Counted from the stretch's first letter, positions 28,210 to 42,263 are shown. The stretch is DNA of 64,000 nucleotides from Acidobacteriota bacterium (GCA_015659035.1 DQNS01000122.1:36938-100937), one strand, 5' to 3'. Notes: generated by a model not told the origin, from the sequence alone. Numbers and translations: made by a program.

Positions 28210-29292
28210 CTAGCCGCCGGTGCTGTTCCGGTTGGCCAGGGCCTCGTCGTAGAGGCGTTTCAGACCCTCGTCCTTCCACTCGATGATCGCTTCGTCGCGG
28301 AGTTTTATCAGATACTCGTCGAGGGCCCGACGTCGCCGCTCGTCGAAGAAATTGTCCAGGATGCTCTGGCGGACGTCGTCGAAGGGGTCGGGTGTCGGCT
28401 GTGTCGCCGACACGAGCTTGAGAATCTGATACCCGGCGGTCGTGCGCTCGAGCTGGCCCACCGCCCCAACCTCGAGCGCCTCGATCTGCTCCCGCACCGA
28501 CTCGGCCAGATCGGCCAGCGCGATCGGCCCGATGAGACCGCCGTTCGCCTGAGACGCGGCGTCGGACACCTCCGACGCGACCTGCCCGAAGTCGTCGCCG
28601 GCCAGGACCCGAGCGCGCGCCACCGCCGCCGCCGCCTTGGCTTGGTTGTCGCGCGCCACGTTGAGGGCGCCGCCCTCGGCGGGAACCGCGATCAAGATCT
28701 CTCGCAACGTGACGGTCACCGGGTTTGTGAACTCCTCGAGGTGCGTGTCGTAGTACTCGCGGGCCTCGATGTCGGTGATCGAGATCCGCGCCAGAACCTC
28801 GACCTGCGTCGTCGCCGAGACCAGCCTCTGCCGTTCCATGACGACGCGCAGCTCGGGCAGGGTCATCCCCTCGTCAACCTGGAGCGCCGCCACGAGCTGC
28901 TCATCGTTCATGTTGTTCGTTTCCTTGATGTCGTCCAGGATCTCCTGGAAATCTTCGTCGCTCAAGGAGTACCCGAGGTCCCGGCCCCGCTGTACGAGCA
29001 ACAGCTCCTCCACCGCGTTCACGATGAGGTCCGGGGTGATCTCCTCGATCACCCGTTGCAGCTCGGCGTCGGTCTGCGGTGGAGTCCCGCGGGCCCGCAA
29101 GGCATTGATCTGTACCCTCTCCAGATCGCTCTGGGTGACCAGGCCGCCGTTGACCTTCACCAGAATCCGCTCGAGCACGACCGCGCCGGGGATGTTCGAG
29201 ACGAGCGCCTGTGCCTGCGCCGGCTGGGCGAGGGCCAGGCTGGCACCGACCGTGGCCAGACCCGTGATGATGCGCTGAGCGCGCTGTTTCAT
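28210..29292 (-). CDS. SurA-like periplasmic peptidyl-prolyl isomerase/chaperone
   Basis: Signal peptide, ERILVKVNGGLVTQSDLE, parvulin domain QVASEVSDAASQANGGLIG. Confidence 0.88.
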   Translation of the reverse strand: MKQRAQRIITGLATVGASLALAQPAQAQALVSNIPGAVVLERILVKVNGGLVTQSDLERVQINALRARGTPPQTDAELQRVIEEITPDLIVNAVEELLLVQRGRDLGYSLSDEDFQEILDDIKETNNMNDEQLVAALQVDEGMTLPELRVVMERQRLVSATTQVEVLARISITDIEAREYYDTHLEEFTNPVTVTLREILIAVPAEGGALNVARDNQAKAAAAVARARVLAGDDFGQVASEVSDAASQANGGLIGPIALADLAESVREQIEALEVGAVGQLERTTAGYQILKLVSATQPTPDPFDDVRQSILDNFFDERRRRALDEYLIKLRDEAIIEWKDEGLKRLYDEALANRNSTGG

Positions 29293-29307
29293 GGCGTTCT
29301 CCATCAT

Positions 29308-32300
29308 CTACGATTCTATCGTTTCCAGCCCGCGCAACTCCACCAGCAGCCCACCGACCCGGGCGAACAGCTGGGCCGATCCCTCGCGGTTGCGCTCGGC
29401 GCGCTGGAACTCGACCCGCGAGAAGCCGGCCCGAACCTCTTCGCTCCGGGCCCGGGCCGTCCACCAGGACAGGTTGTGGGATGCGCGTCTCGCCTCGTCC
29501 GGCTCCCGCAGATCCATCGTGAGCATCGCGGGCGGTTTCAACTCCACGTCCGGGCGTCGTTCGACAAACCGGATCAGCCGTACCGGGTCCACCGTGGTGG
29601 TGGTCCTGAACTTCACGACGAGCAGATGCCCGTCCCGGTCGATCGTCTCAACCCCGAGCCGGTCGGCCAGCAGCCGGATCCGGCCGTACTCGGCCAAGGT
29701 GGCTACCGAGGGCGGAATCGGACCATAGCGGTCGCACAGCTCGTCGAGCACGTCCGTCAGGTCCGTCTCGGTTCGGGCGGCGGCGACCCGGCGATACACC
29801 ATCAACCGCTGGTTCATGTCCGGAATGTAGCCCTCGTCGATCTTCAGATCGAGGTTCAGGTTGACCGCCGCGCGCACCTCGTCTTCGATCTCCTCCCCCT
29901 TCAGCTCCCGCACGGTCTGGTCGAGCAGCTTCACATAGAGGTCGAACCCGATCGATTCGATGTGCCCGCTCTGTTCCCCTCCGAGCAGGTTGCCCGCGCC
30001 GCGAATCTCGAGGTCGAGCGCCGCGATCCGGAACCCGCTGCCCAGGTCGCTGAACTCCCGAATCGCGGTGAGCCGCTGACGGGCCACCGGCGAGAGCGTC
30101 GCCTCCGGCGGTACCAGCAGGTAGGCATAGGCGCGTCGGTCGGACCGTCCCACGCGACCCCGCAGCTGGTAGAGCTGCGCGAGCCCGAACCGTTCGGCGT
30201 GGTTCACGATGATGGTGTTCACGTTGGGGATATCGAGCCCGTTCTCGATGATCGTGGTGGCGAGCAGCACGTCATGCTTGTGCTGCACGAAGTCGACCAT
30301 GCACCGCTCCAGCGCCCCTTCCTTCATCTGACCGTGTGCCACCGCCAACCGCATCTCCGGCAACAACCGGGTGAGAAAGTCGCCCATCGCGTAGATGGAC
30401 GTCACACGGCTGTGCAGGAAGTAGACCTGTCCGCCCCGCTCGAGCTCGGTGCGGATGGCTCGCGCGATCACCTGGTGGTCGAATCGAACCACGTTGGTCT
30501 GGATCGCCTGGCGGTCCTTTGGCGGTGTCTCGATAACCGACATATCGCGGATGCCGACGAGCGACATGTTGAGCGTGCGCGGGATCGGGGTGGCGGTCAG
30601 GGTCAGGACGTCGACGCCACGACGCATCTGCTTGATCCGCTCTTTGTGAGCCACGCCGAACCGTTGCTCCTCGTCGACGATCAGCAGCCCGAAGTCGCGA
30701 AACCGGACGTCCTTCGATAGCAGACGGTGGGTGCCGACGATGATGTCCACCTTGCCGGCGGCCAGATCCTCAAGCGTCTGTTTCTGTTCGGCGCGGGTGC
30801 GGAACCGGCTCACGAGATCGATCCGGACCGGGAACGCGGCGAACCGGTCGGTCAACGTCTTCTGGTGCTGAAACGCGAGCACGGTGGTCGGCGCCAGGAA
30901 CCCGACCTGCGTGCCGTCCATGACCGCCTTGAACGCGGCGCGCATCGCCACTTCCGTCTTGCCATAGCCGACGTCCCCGCAGAGCAGGCGGTCCATCGGC
31001 GACGGCGATTCCATGTCGCGCCGGATGTCGGCGATCGCAACCTCCTGGTCGCGGGTGAGCTCATACTCGAACGCGTCGTCGAACTCACGATGCCAGTGCG
31101 TGTCCGGGCTGAAGGCGTGCCCCGGCATCGCCTTGCGCGCCGCGTACAGCTTGAGCAGCTCCTCGGCCATGTCCCGCATGGCACGACGAACCCTGGTCTT
31201 GGTCTTGGCCCAGGAGGTTCCGCCGAGCCTGTCCAGGGTGGCTTTCGTGGGCCCGGAATATTTCTGCAGCAGGTCGAGCTGCTGGACCGGGACAAACAGC
31301 TTGTCCTGGCCGACGTAGCGCAGCTCCATGAAGTCGTGCTGCTCGAGCCCGACCGGGATCTGCCTCAGACCGACGAACACCCCGACGCCGTGGTCCACGT
31401 GCACGACGTGGTCGCCGACCTTCAGGTCGCGAAAGTCGGACAGGAACGATCTGGCCGGTCCGGTACGCCGTTCCCGCACCCGCCGGTCCTCGTCGAAGAC
31501 GTCCGGCTCGGCGAAGATCTGCAACCCAGCGTCCGGCAGCCTGAACCCCCGCGTCAGCTGCCCGGTCGCGACGAGCAGCGCCGCCCCATAGGTCTCGCCG
31601 GCCGCGTCGATCGACTGCGCCGTGAGGTCGTACTCCCCCAGCAGGTCGATGACCCGCTCGGCGCGGCCCGGGGTACCGGCGACCAGCAGCGCGGTCTCGC
31701 CGCGCTCGCGGGTTCGGGTAATCTCGGCCACCCAGTCCGCCAGCCGGCCATGGAACTCCACCACGGGCTGACAGGGCACGTGCCGCACTCCCGGCGCACT
31801 GTCCTGGTCCTCCCACAGCTGCTCCAGGCGTGCGGCTGAACCCAGACACGCGTCAAGCGTCGGCCACTCGACGAACAGCTGGTCGAGTGGTAGCGCCGGG
31901 TCGCCACGCTCCTGCGCCGCAGTGAACCCGGCAGCCGCGAGCGCCAGCTGTTTCTCGATCGCCGTCCTCGACTCGTCCGCCTCCGACAGATAGATCCGGT
32001 GTCCCGGCCCGCGCACGACGTAGTCGAGCAGCCAGGCCGAGCGGTCGGCATCGAGCCGGGGTGCGCCGGGGTCCGGTTCCGGCCCGAACAGCTCGCGCAA
32101 CGGCAGGATCTCGGCACGGTCGAGCGACCGGGTCGACCGCTGTGTTGCCGGGTCGAACCGCCGCAGCGACTCGAGACTGTCGGCGGCGAACTCGGCTCGG
32201 ATCGGCTGGTCGTCCCCCGCCGGGAAGAAATCGACGACACCGCCACGCACACAGAACTCTCCGTGCGCATCCACCGGGTCCTCTGGCGTGAACCCGGCAT

Positions 32301-32790
32301 CGGCCAACAGCGCCCCCAGGTCGGGTGGTTCGAGCAGCGCCCCGACCGAGAGGCGGGTACCGGCCGCCAGGAGCCGATCGGGGGGGCTCAATCGCGGCAG
32401 CAGCGCGGCCGCCGCGGCCACCACGACGCGCGTGGAGCCGGTGGCGAGACCGTAGAGAGCCCGCCCCCGGGCGGCGGCGACGTCGAAGTGAGGCGCGAGC
32501 CCGCGATACGGATCGACCTCGTGTGACGGGAACGGCACGACGCCGTGGCGCAGCTCGTGGTCCGACAGCCCGGCCAGCGCGCCGAGGAAAAACCGGACAT
32601 CGGCGACCATCTGCTCGACATCGCCGTCGGTCGGCACGATGACGACGACGGACGTATCAGTGGCCGCGGCAGCGACAGCGAACCCCTTGGCCGCGGGGGA
32701 CAGACCCGCAATCGGGCCTGGACCGCCAAGACCTGCCTGGGTCGCGGCGGACTTGAAGAGGGCGCGCAGGGTGAGCGAGGTTGCAGTCAC
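29308..32790 (-). CDS. mfd: Transcription-repair coupling factor Mfd
   Basis: RID-like domain VGDHVVHVDHGVGVFVGL, helicase motifs LLCGDVGYGKTEVAMRAAFKA, VDEEQRFGV; probable GTG start at 32790. Confidence 0.95.
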   Translation of the reverse strand: MTATSLTLRALFKSAATQAGLGGPGPIAGLSPAAKGFAVAAAATDTSVVVIVPTDGDVEQMVADVRFFLGALAGLSDHELRHGVVPFPSHEVDPYRGLAPHFDVAAARGRALYGLATGSTRVVVAAAAALLPRLSPPDRLLAAGTRLSVGALLEPPDLGALLADAGFTPEDPVDAHGEFCVRGGVVDFFPAGDDQPIRAEFAADSLESLRRFDPATQRSTRSLDRAEILPLRELFGPEPDPGAPRLDADRSAWLLDYVVRGPGHRIYLSEADESRTAIEKQLALAAAGFTAAQERGDPALPLDQLFVEWPTLDACLGSAARLEQLWEDQDSAPGVRHVPCQPVVEFHGRLADWVAEITRTRERGETALLVAGTPGRAERVIDLLGEYDLTAQSIDAAGETYGAALLVATGQLTRGFRLPDAGLQIFAEPDVFDEDRRVRERRTGPARSFLSDFRDLKVGDHVVHVDHGVGVFVGLRQIPVGLEQHDFMELRYVGQDKLFVPVQQLDLLQKYSGPTKATLDRLGGTSWAKTKTRVRRAMRDMAEELLKLYAARKAMPGHAFSPDTHWHREFDDAFEYELTRDQEVAIADIRRDMESPSPMDRLLCGDVGYGKTEVAMRAAFKAVMDGTQVGFLAPTTVLAFQHQKTLTDRFAAFPVRIDLVSRFRTRAEQKQTLEDLAAGKVDIIVGTHRLLSKDVRFRDFGLLIVDEEQRFGVAHKERIKQMRRGVDVLTLTATPIPRTLNMSLVGIRDMSVIETPPKDRQAIQTNVVRFDHQVIARAIRTELERGGQVYFLHSRVTSIYAMGDFLTRLLPEMRLAVAHGQMKEGALERCMVDFVQHKHDVLLATTIIENGLDIPNVNTIIVNHAERFGLAQLYQLRGRVGRSDRRAYAYLLVPPEATLSPVARQRLTAIREFSDLGSGFRIAALDLEIRGAGNLLGGEQSGHIESIGFDLYVKLLDQTVRELKGEEIEDEVRAAVNLNLDLKIDEGYIPDMNQRLMVYRRVAAARTETDLTDVLDELCDRYGPIPPSVATLAEYGRIRLLADRLGVETIDRDGHLLVVKFRTTTTVDPVRLIRFVERRPDVELKPPAMLTMDLREPDEARRASHNLSWWTARARSEEVRAGFSRVEFQRAERNREGSAQLFARVGGLLVELRGLETIES

Positions 32791-32925
32791 GGGGATCAGA
32801 GAACGCCCTACAGAAGTCAGAAGTCGGGAGAAGCCGGAGGGCTGCGCCAACCACGGTCCGTCCGGGACCGCTCGGGCGGGCGCGCACCGCCGGGCCCCAC
32901 CCGTGAAGCCGGGTGACGACGACCG

Positions 32926-34284
32926 TCAGTCGTCGGTCCGGCTGTCGGGCTCCTTGAACCGCACGTTGTCGGTGAAGCGCCAGACATGCCTGGGCCGGTA
33001 GATGCCCGCGTCCTTGGTCCTGGACTTCACCCGGAACGTGTAGAGCAACCGATGGTAGTCGTACGAGAACCCGTCGCGCTTGTGGACCGCGACGTCGAGC
33101 TTGTAGGTTCCCTCGACGAGATCGAGTCGCTCGATGGCAAACACCACCTCGCCGTCGCCCTGGAGCGACTTGGACCTCATCTCCTCGATGTCGGTGTTGG
33201 TCCCGTAGCAACAGACGCCGTCAGGACTGAAGATACTGACGCCGAAGGCGAAGTCATCGACCGGATGCGCCGCGCTGACTTGCATACGGATCGTCATCGG
33301 ATCGCCCGTGTGAAACACGTGCGCGGGTCCGCCGGGTCCCTCCAGCGTCACCTCCTGGATGCGAACGGCGCCAGAGCCCCAGCGCCCCTCCTTCGCCAAG
33401 AACATGTCGGCGGGCGGCTTGGCGTCATCAGCCCCCTGTGTCTCCGACGCGTCGGAAAGCGCCTGTGGGTCTGCCGGCGCCTGCATGACCGGGGTCTGCT
33501 GCGCCTTGGCGTCTTGCGCGGCGAGATGCTTGTCTTCGGTTTGCTCGACGTCGGTCAGGTACCTCTGCACGACCCGCTTCGGGTCGCCGATGGTCCGGCT
33601 CTCTCCGGCTTCGAGCCACACAGCCTCGTCGCAGAAGCGCTCCACCATCGACAACCCGTGGGTGACGAGCAGGATCGTCTTGCCGCGCCGTTTGAACTCG
33701 GCGAACTTATCGAGACACTTCAGGCTGAACCCTGCATCGCCGACCGCGAGCACTTCGTCCACCAGGAGAATGTCGGGGTCGACGTTGATCGCCACGGCGA
33801 ACCCGAGCCGCATGTACATGCCGGATGAGTATGTCTTGACCGGCGCGTCGATGAAGTCTTCCAGCTCCGCAAACTCCACGATCTCGTCGAAACGGTCGCT
33901 GATCTCACGACGGGACAGCCCCAGCATGATGCCGTTGATGAACACGTTCTCGCGACCGGAGATCTCCGGGTGGAACCCGGCGCCCAGCTCGATCAGTGCC
34001 GATACCCGTCCGTGCACACGCACGCTGCCGCTGGTGGGTTTCGTGATCCCGGCGACGAGCTTGAGCAGCGTGCTCTTGCCCGAACCGTTTCGCCCGATGA
34101 CCCCGAAGCACGCCCCTTTCGGCACCGACACCGACACGTCGCGTAGCGCGCTGAACGACTCGTCGGGCCGCAGGTGCCTCACGAGACTGCCGGTCAGCAG
34201 CGCGCTCTTCAGGGTGGCGAACCGCCGGCGGCGCCCATGTCGCCGATACACCTTCGAAACGTGGTCGAGCTCGATCGCGGGCAT
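32926..34284 (-). CDS. Polysaccharide export ABC transporter ATP-binding protein, Wzt-like with C-terminal carbohydrate-binding-type domain
   Basis: GRNGSGKSTLLKL, SSGMYMRLGFAVA signature, C-terminal beta domain. Confidence 0.92.
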   Translation of the reverse strand: MPAIELDHVSKVYRRHGRRRRFATLKSALLTGSLVRHLRPDESFSALRDVSVSVPKGACFGVIGRNGSGKSTLLKLVAGITKPTSGSVRVHGRVSALIELGAGFHPEISGRENVFINGIMLGLSRREISDRFDEIVEFAELEDFIDAPVKTYSSGMYMRLGFAVAINVDPDILLVDEVLAVGDAGFSLKCLDKFAEFKRRGKTILLVTHGLSMVERFCDEAVWLEAGESRTIGDPKRVVQRYLTDVEQTEDKHLAAQDAKAQQTPVMQAPADPQALSDASETQGADDAKPPADMFLAKEGRWGSGAVRIQEVTLEGPGGPAHVFHTGDPMTIRMQVSAAHPVDDFAFGVSIFSPDGVCCYGTNTDIEEMRSKSLQGDGEVVFAIERLDLVEGTYKLDVAVHKRDGFSYDYHRLLYTFRVKSRTKDAGIYRPRHVWRFTDNVRFKEPDSRTDD

Positions 34285-34466
34285 GGGAATCGCTCTATGG
34301 CTCGAGGAGGCAGGAGAAACCGGGGGGCTTCGCCAGCTTCCAGATCCGTCCCGGCCAGGCGGAGCGGGTCAGACGGAGGACATGAGCATGTCTAGATGCG
34401 GCGCGGCCCTCCGGCTCCGCCTGTCTCTTGCCTCCGGTCTCCTGTCTCCGGTAGAACACTCCGCCC

Positions 34467-35297
34467 TCACACCTCTTCCACGAACGAGTCTCGCAACCGG
34501 TCGAACAGCCAGTAGCCCAGCACGAACATCGCCGTGCCTCCGACCGCCAACGCCAGCAGCCACTTCCAGTGGCCGAATGGCCCGTCGTAGAACAGGATCT
34601 CCTGATACGAGATCGCCAGGTGGGCGAACGGGTTGCAGTTCATCAGCACTTTGCCGACCGGTGGCAGCCCCATGAACGAGGGCCCACGCCCTTCGACGAG
34701 CGACATCGGGTAGATGATCGGCGAGGCGAAGAACCAGAGGGTGAGCACGTTGGCCAGCAGGTCCTTGATGTCGCGGAAGTGCACCGTCAGCGACGCGAGC
34801 ACCATCGCCAACCCGAGCGTCAGGATGAACTGCACCGCCAGGACTAGCGGGAACCACACCAACTCGATCGGCCGCAATGAGATCCCGTAGAACCACAGGA
34901 ACCCGAACAGGATCGGCAGGCCGAACAGGAAGTGAACCATGTTAGACAGCACCGACACCATCGGCAGGATCTCGACCGGGAACATGACCTTCTTGATCAG
35001 GTTGCCATTGAGAATGAGCACGCTGGCGCCATCCGAGAGCGACGACGCGAACCAGGTCCACGGCAGCAGTCCGCAGAACAGGAAGACCGCGTAGGGGTGG
35101 ACGTCGGCCCCCAGCATCTCGGCGCGGGGGAAGATGATCGTGAAGACCAACGAGTAGACCAGCAGGAGCAGCAGCGGGTTCACAAAAGACCAGAAGAAGC
35201 CGAGCACCGACCCGCGATACCGAGCCTTGAGATCTCGAGCGACGAGGATCTGGATGAGAGCCCGATGACGGAACAGCTGCCGCAGGTTAAACAGCAT
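34467..35297 (-). CDS. ABC-2 type polysaccharide export permease, Wzm-like
   Basis: LVARDLKARYRGSVLGFFWSFVNPLLLLLVYSLVF; adjacent to Wzt-like gene. Confidence 0.92.
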   Translation of the reverse strand: MLFNLRQLFRHRALIQILVARDLKARYRGSVLGFFWSFVNPLLLLLVYSLVFTIIFPRAEMLGADVHPYAVFLFCGLLPWTWFASSLSDGASVLILNGNLIKKVMFPVEILPMVSVLSNMVHFLFGLPILFGFLWFYGISLRPIELVWFPLVLAVQFILTLGLAMVLASLTVHFRDIKDLLANVLTLWFFASPIIYPMSLVEGRGPSFMGLPPVGKVLMNCNPFAHLAISYQEILFYDGPFGHWKWLLALAVGGTAMFVLGYWLFDRLRDSFVEEV

Positions 35298-36054
35298 TGA
35301 TTTCGAGCACGACCGCGGTCACGTTGTCGGGTCCGCCGCCGTCGTTCGCCCCCTGGATCAAGGCGTGACACAGCTGGTCGAGATCGGTCTTGCGCCGGAG
35401 CACCTCGCCGATCTGGCCATCGTCGAGCACCGTGAAGACACCGTCCGAGCAGAGCAGCAGGCGGTCGCCCGACTGCAGCGCGACCTCCTGGATGTCCACC
35501 TCGAGGTCTTCCGACCCTGACAGCGCCCGGGTCACGATGTTGCGCCAGGGATGCTGTCGCGCCGCCGTCTCGCTCAGTGCGCCGACGCGGATCTGCTCTT
35601 CTACCCACGAATGGTCCCGGGTCAGCCGGTCGATCTGCCCGTCCCGCAGCCGATAGGCGCGACTGTCCCCGACATGGGCCAGCGTGCCGGTCCCACCGTC
35701 GATCAGGACCGCCACCGCCGTCGTGGCCATCCCTCGGAGCTCACTCGACGCCGCGATCTGCGCGGCAATCCGCCGGTTCCCCATCTGGAACCCGGCGCGC
35801 AGACGGTTCGCGTTCACGCTCTGCTCGAGGTCGAACGGAACGGGCCAAGTCTGGTCCGGCGACATCGTCTGGGTCGCCTCGACGAACGCCACGATGCCCT
35901 CCACCACCGCCTGCGAGGCGACCTCACCGGCCGCGTGCCCACCCATCCCGTCGGCCACGACGAACAACCTCAGATCCTCGCGGGCCGAGAAACAGTCTTC
36001 GTTGGTCGACCGCCGCAGGCCCTTATCGGTAGCCGAAGCAGAGGAGACGTGCAT
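35287..36054 (-). CDS. PP2C-family Ser/Thr phosphatase
   Basis: NEDCF, VVADGMGGHAAGEVAS, LLLCSDGV, DGGGPDNVTAVV. Confidence 0.93.
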   Translation of the reverse strand: MHVSSASATDKGLRRSTNEDCFSAREDLRLFVVADGMGGHAAGEVASQAVVEGIVAFVEATQTMSPDQTWPVPFDLEQSVNANRLRAGFQMGNRRIAAQIAASSELRGMATTAVAVLIDGGTGTLAHVGDSRAYRLRDGQIDRLTRDHSWVEEQIRVGALSETAARQHPWRNIVTRALSGSEDLEVDIQEVALQSGDRLLLCSDGVFTVLDDGQIGEVLRRKTDLDQLCHALIQGANDGGGPDNVTAVVLEINAV

Positions 36055-36146
36055 GGGCTCGTGTCACTGTGGCGCGGTCACGGGGTGCGGACTACCCGGA
36101 TGACGGTGCGAGGGAGACCCGGCCGGGCCGCGCCCGGCGTGCCCGG

Positions 36147-36581
36147 TTACCCCCGGGTTCTGGTCCTCGACGCGACCCGCAGCCGGACGACAGACTTCAA
36201 CATCGCCAGACGCGCACGCTCGACGTCCATGTCCTGAGTCGGCCGGGCCAGTCGATCCTTCGCGCGCTTCCCGGCGGTCTGGGCTCGCGTGACGTCGATT
36301 TGGTCGGCCGCCTCGGCAATCTGCACCAGGATCGTGACGCGGTCCGGAAGCACCTCCGCGAACCCGAACGATACAGCTGCGTAGGAGGTATCCTGGCCTT
36401 TCCGATACCAGAGCTCGCCAACCTGTAAGGTCGCCAGCAACGGTGTATGACCCGGGAGCACCCCGAACGAGCCCTCCGCGCCCGGGATCTGCACTTCGTC
36501 GACCTGCTCACTCACAACCGAGCTCGCAGGGGTCACGATCTCCAGCGTCAGATGATCGGGTAGAGGCATCGGTGAACTCAA
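36147..36581 (-). CDS. atpC: F1 ATP synthase epsilon subunit
   Basis: LTLEIVTPASSVVSEQVDEVQIPGAEGSFGVLPGHTPLLATL. Confidence 0.95.
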   Translation of the reverse strand: MSSPMPLPDHLTLEIVTPASSVVSEQVDEVQIPGAEGSFGVLPGHTPLLATLQVGELWYRKGQDTSYAAVSFGFAEVLPDRVTILVQIAEAADQIDVTRAQTAGKRAKDRLARPTQDMDVERARLAMLKSVVRLRVASRTRTRG

Positions 36582-36620
36582 CGCTCAGTTGGCTTCAGGC
36601 TTCGGCTTCAGGCTTCAGAC

Positions 36621-39055
<2,435 letters not shown>

Positions 39056-39123
39056 TGAGAATTGGCTCTCTAAACGTGATGGCTTCAGGCTTCAGGCTAC
39101 AGGGGCGCTGGACTGATGGCACC

Positions 39124-40653
39124 CTATGCGGCCGCGGTCTTGCGGGCGGCGATGAACAGTTCGGTGAACTCCTGGAGCACCGCCTCGATCCGGGTCTTCA
39201 GATCGTCGTCGATCTCGCCCCGCGCGACGAGGTCGGTGAACAACGAGGCCTCGCGGCCCTCGACGAACTGAGACAGCTCGGTCTCGTACTCGCCCACCTG
39301 CTCCACCTCGACATTGTCGAGGAAACCATTCACGCCGGCATAGATGATGAGGATCTGCTGCTCGACCGCGCGCGGCTCATATTGGCGTTGCTTCAACACC
39401 TCGACCAACCGCTTGCCGCGGTTGAGCTGATCCTGCGTGGCCTTGTCGAGGTCGCTGGCGAACTGGGCAAAAGCGGCGAGCTCGCGATACTGCGCGAGAT
39501 CGAGCCGGAGGGTGCCGGCCACCTGCCGCATCGCCTTCACCTGCGCAGCCCCGCCAACCCGGGACACCGAGTTCCCGACGTTGATGGCAGGCCGTATGCC
39601 CTGGTTGAACAGGTCCGCCTCGAGAAAGATCTGTCCATCGGTGATCGAGATGACGTTGGTCGGGATATAGGCGGACAGGTCGCCGGCCTGCGTCTCGATG
39701 ACCGGTAACGCGGTCAACGACCCACCTCCGTGCTCGTCGCTCAGCTTGGCGGCACGTTCGAGCAGGCGGGAGTGCAGGTAGAAGACATCCCCGGGATACG
39801 CCTCGCGACCGGGCGGTCGACGCAGCAACAGCGAGATCTCGCGATATGCCTGGGCATGCTTCGAGAGATCGTCGTAGATGCAGAGCGCATGCTTCCCGGC
39901 ATCGCGGAAGAACTCGCCGATCGCGCAGGCCGCATACGGGCTGATGAACAACTGTGAGGCCGGGTCTGCCGCCGCGGCGGCCACGATGATGGAGTACTCC
40001 ATCGCGCCCGCCTCCTCGAGGGTTCTGACGACCTGTGCAATGGTGGACTGCTTCTGCCCGATCGCGTTGTAGATGCAGACGACGTCCTTCCCACGCTGGT
40101 TGAGGATGCAGTCAATCGCAACCGCAGTCTTCCCGGTCTGCCGGTCGCCGATGATGAGCTCACGCTGACCGCGTCCGATCGGCACCATCGTGTCGATCGC
40201 CTTGAGACCGGTCTGCAACGGCTCCTTCACGCCCTGGCGGTCGACGACCCCCGGTGCGATCTTCTCGAGCGGGGCATTCTCCGTTGTCGCGACCGGTCCC
40301 TTGCCATCCACCGGCTGCCCGAGTGCATTGACCACCCGGCCGATCATCGCCTCGCCGACCGGCACCGACATCAACCGGCCGGTGCGCCTGACGGTGTCGC
40401 CCTCCTTGATCTCTCTGCTCTCCCCGAGCAGCACGACACCGACACCCTCCTCTTCGAGGTTCAGCGCCAGGCCGAACACGCCATGCGGAAACTCAAGCAT
40501 CTCGGTCGCCATGGCGCGCTCGATGCCATGGACCTGGGCGATCCCGTCACCGACAGATACGACGGTGCCGACCTCTGCCACATCGATGTCGATGGTGTAG
40601 TCGCCGATCTGGTCGCGAATGATCTTGGTAATCTCGTCCGCTTTGATGGTCAT
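39124..40653 (-). CDS. atpA: F1 ATP synthase alpha subunit
   Basis: [18 protein letters not shown], canonical alpha sequence. Confidence 0.98.
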   Translation of the reverse strand: MTIKADEITKIIRDQIGDYTIDIDVAEVGTVVSVGDGIAQVHGIERAMATEMLEFPHGVFGLALNLEEEGVGVVLLGESREIKEGDTVRRTGRLMSVPVGEAMIGRVVNALGQPVDGKGPVATTENAPLEKIAPGVVDRQGVKEPLQTGLKAIDTMVPIGRGQRELIIGDRQTGKTAVAIDCILNQRGKDVVCIYNAIGQKQSTIAQVVRTLEEAGAMEYSIIVAAAAADPASQLFISPYAACAIGEFFRDAGKHALCIYDDLSKHAQAYREISLLLRRPPGREAYPGDVFYLHSRLLERAAKLSDEHGGGSLTALPVIETQAGDLSAYIPTNVISITDGQIFLEADLFNQGIRPAINVGNSVSRVGGAAQVKAMRQVAGTLRLDLAQYRELAAFAQFASDLDKATQDQLNRGKRLVEVLKQRQYEPRAVEQQILIIYAGVNGFLDNVEVEQVGEYETELSQFVEGREASLFTDLVARGEIDDDLKTRIEAVLQEFTELFIAARKTAAA

Positions 40654-40667
40654 CGCCAGAAAGCTCT

Positions 40668-41213
40668 CTATCGCTCCAACAACGTGTGCCGCATCCGTTC
40701 GAGATGACCCGCGACGCTGCCGTCATAGACCGTGGTACCAAGCCGCGCCACGACGCCACCGAGTATCTCTGGGTCGATGTCGGTGACCATGGTGACGGTG
40801 CGTCCACTGACCTGGGCCAGGCTGTGTTCGATCGCGGCGGCGCGCTCTGGGGTCAACGGCTGCGCCGTCGTGACCTGCGCCTCGACGATACCCAGATGGT
40901 CGAGCAGTCGGGCGCGATATGCGCGCAGGACCTGTGAGAGGAGACCGAGGCGGTCGCGCTCGGCCAGCAGCCTGAGGAGCTTCGCAACCGGCGGGATGAC
41001 GTCGCCGAGACGGCCAACCAGCGCGTCGACGACGGCCCGCTTGCGCTCGGTCGGGATGGCCGGGTTGAGCAGCACGCGGCGCAGGGTTGCGTGTCCATCG
41101 ATGAGATCAGCGAACCCGGCGAGGTCCGCCTCGACCTGCCGGAGATCGCGGTCGTGCACGCTGACGTCGAAGAGTGCGCGGGCGTACCGCGCAGCGGCCG
41201 TGCGGTTCGTCAT
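40668..41213 (-). CDS. atpH: F1 ATP synthase delta subunit
   Basis: [13 protein letters not shown]..., C-terminal [30 protein letters not shown]. Confidence 0.93.
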   Translation of the reverse strand: MTNRTAAARYARALFDVSVHDRDLRQVEADLAGFADLIDGHATLRRVLLNPAIPTERKRAVVDALVGRLGDVIPPVAKLLRLLAERDRLGLLSQVLRAYRARLLDHLGIVEAQVTTAQPLTPERAAAIEHSLAQVSGRTVTMVTDIDPEILGGVVARLGTTVYDGSVAGHLERMRHTLLER

Positions 41214-41370
41214 AGGGTTCGGTAGCCGATCGAGTGCCCCGAGTCAGAAAGTCGCGAACCTCTGAGTCCGGACACTCGTGACGGCGGAGCGCGGGAGGCG
41301 TTCGTTCTGCGCCCGGCCTGAACGGGCCAAACGTCGAACTATACCATCAGCCGCGAGTCGCGAGCAAGCG

Positions 41371-42243
41371 CTAGCGCCCTGTCTCGGAACCGGTCAGATG
41401 CTCGAAGAGCCGTTGCAGCTCGCTCTGGGACGCGAAGTCGATCTCGATGCGACCCTTCTGGCCACGACGCACGATCCGGACCCGCGTACCGAGGGCAACA
41501 CGCAGACGGTCCTGTGCCGCCTCGGTGTGGACGTCGAGCGGCGGGGCTAACCCGGACGGCCGTGGCACCGTCGGCCGGCCAAGCCGTTTGACCAACCCCT
41601 CGGTCTCCCGAACGGACAGACCGCGGGCCACGACCTCTCTGGCCGCGCGGCGCTGCGCCGAGGGCTCCCTCAACCCGAGCAGCGCCCGGGCGTGCCCCAT
41701 GGCGAGCACGCCGGCCGCCATGTCTGCCTGCACCTCGGGCGGCAAGGCAAGCAAGCGAACGTAGTTGGCAACCGTCGTGCGATCCTTGCCAACGGCGGCC
41801 GCCACCTGTTCCTGGGTCACCTGATAGTCATCAATCAGACGGCGATACGCCTCCGCTTCTTCGATCGGGTTCAGGTTCTCACGTTGCAGGTTCTCGATCA
41901 GCGCGAGCTCCAGCAACTTGTCGTCCGGAACATCGCGCACGACGACCGGAACCTGGAGCAAACCGGCCTGCTGCGCGGCACGCCACCGACGCTCGCCGGC
42001 AACGATCTCAAAAGTGTCGCTGCCCAGGCGGCGGACGATGATCGGTTGAATGACACCACTGCTCTGGATCGAACGGGACAGCGCGTCCAGCTTGGGCTCG
42101 TCCATGACCGTGCGCGGCTGGAACCGATTGGGGGTCAGCCGGTCGAGATCCACCTCGGTGGGTCGCTCCCGCGTGTGCGGGGACGGCGGCTCCGGGATCA
42201 GGGCACTCAGCCCTCGTCCCAACGCCGGTCGTGTCTTTGCCAT
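41371..42243 (-). CDS. parB: Chromosome partitioning protein ParB
   Basis: [59 protein letters not shown]. Confidence 0.96.
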   Translation of the reverse strand: MAKTRPALGRGLSALIPEPPSPHTRERPTEVDLDRLTPNRFQPRTVMDEPKLDALSRSIQSSGVIQPIIVRRLGSDTFEIVAGERRWRAAQQAGLLQVPVVVRDVPDDKLLELALIENLQRENLNPIEEAEAYRRLIDDYQVTQEQVAAAVGKDRTTVANYVRLLALPPEVQADMAAGVLAMGHARALLGLREPSAQRRAAREVVARGLSVRETEGLVKRLGRPTVPRPSGLAPPLDVHTEAAQDRLRVALGTRVRIVRRGQKGRIEIDFASQSELQRLFEHLTGSETGR

Positions 42244-42263
42244 GTGGTCTGCTCCCGCGACTG

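Noticed and set aside
28642-30720. 692-aa plus-strand ORF antisense to surA/mfd
   Set aside because: GC-rich antisense frame artefact; mfd on the minus strand is fully supported by conserved motifs.
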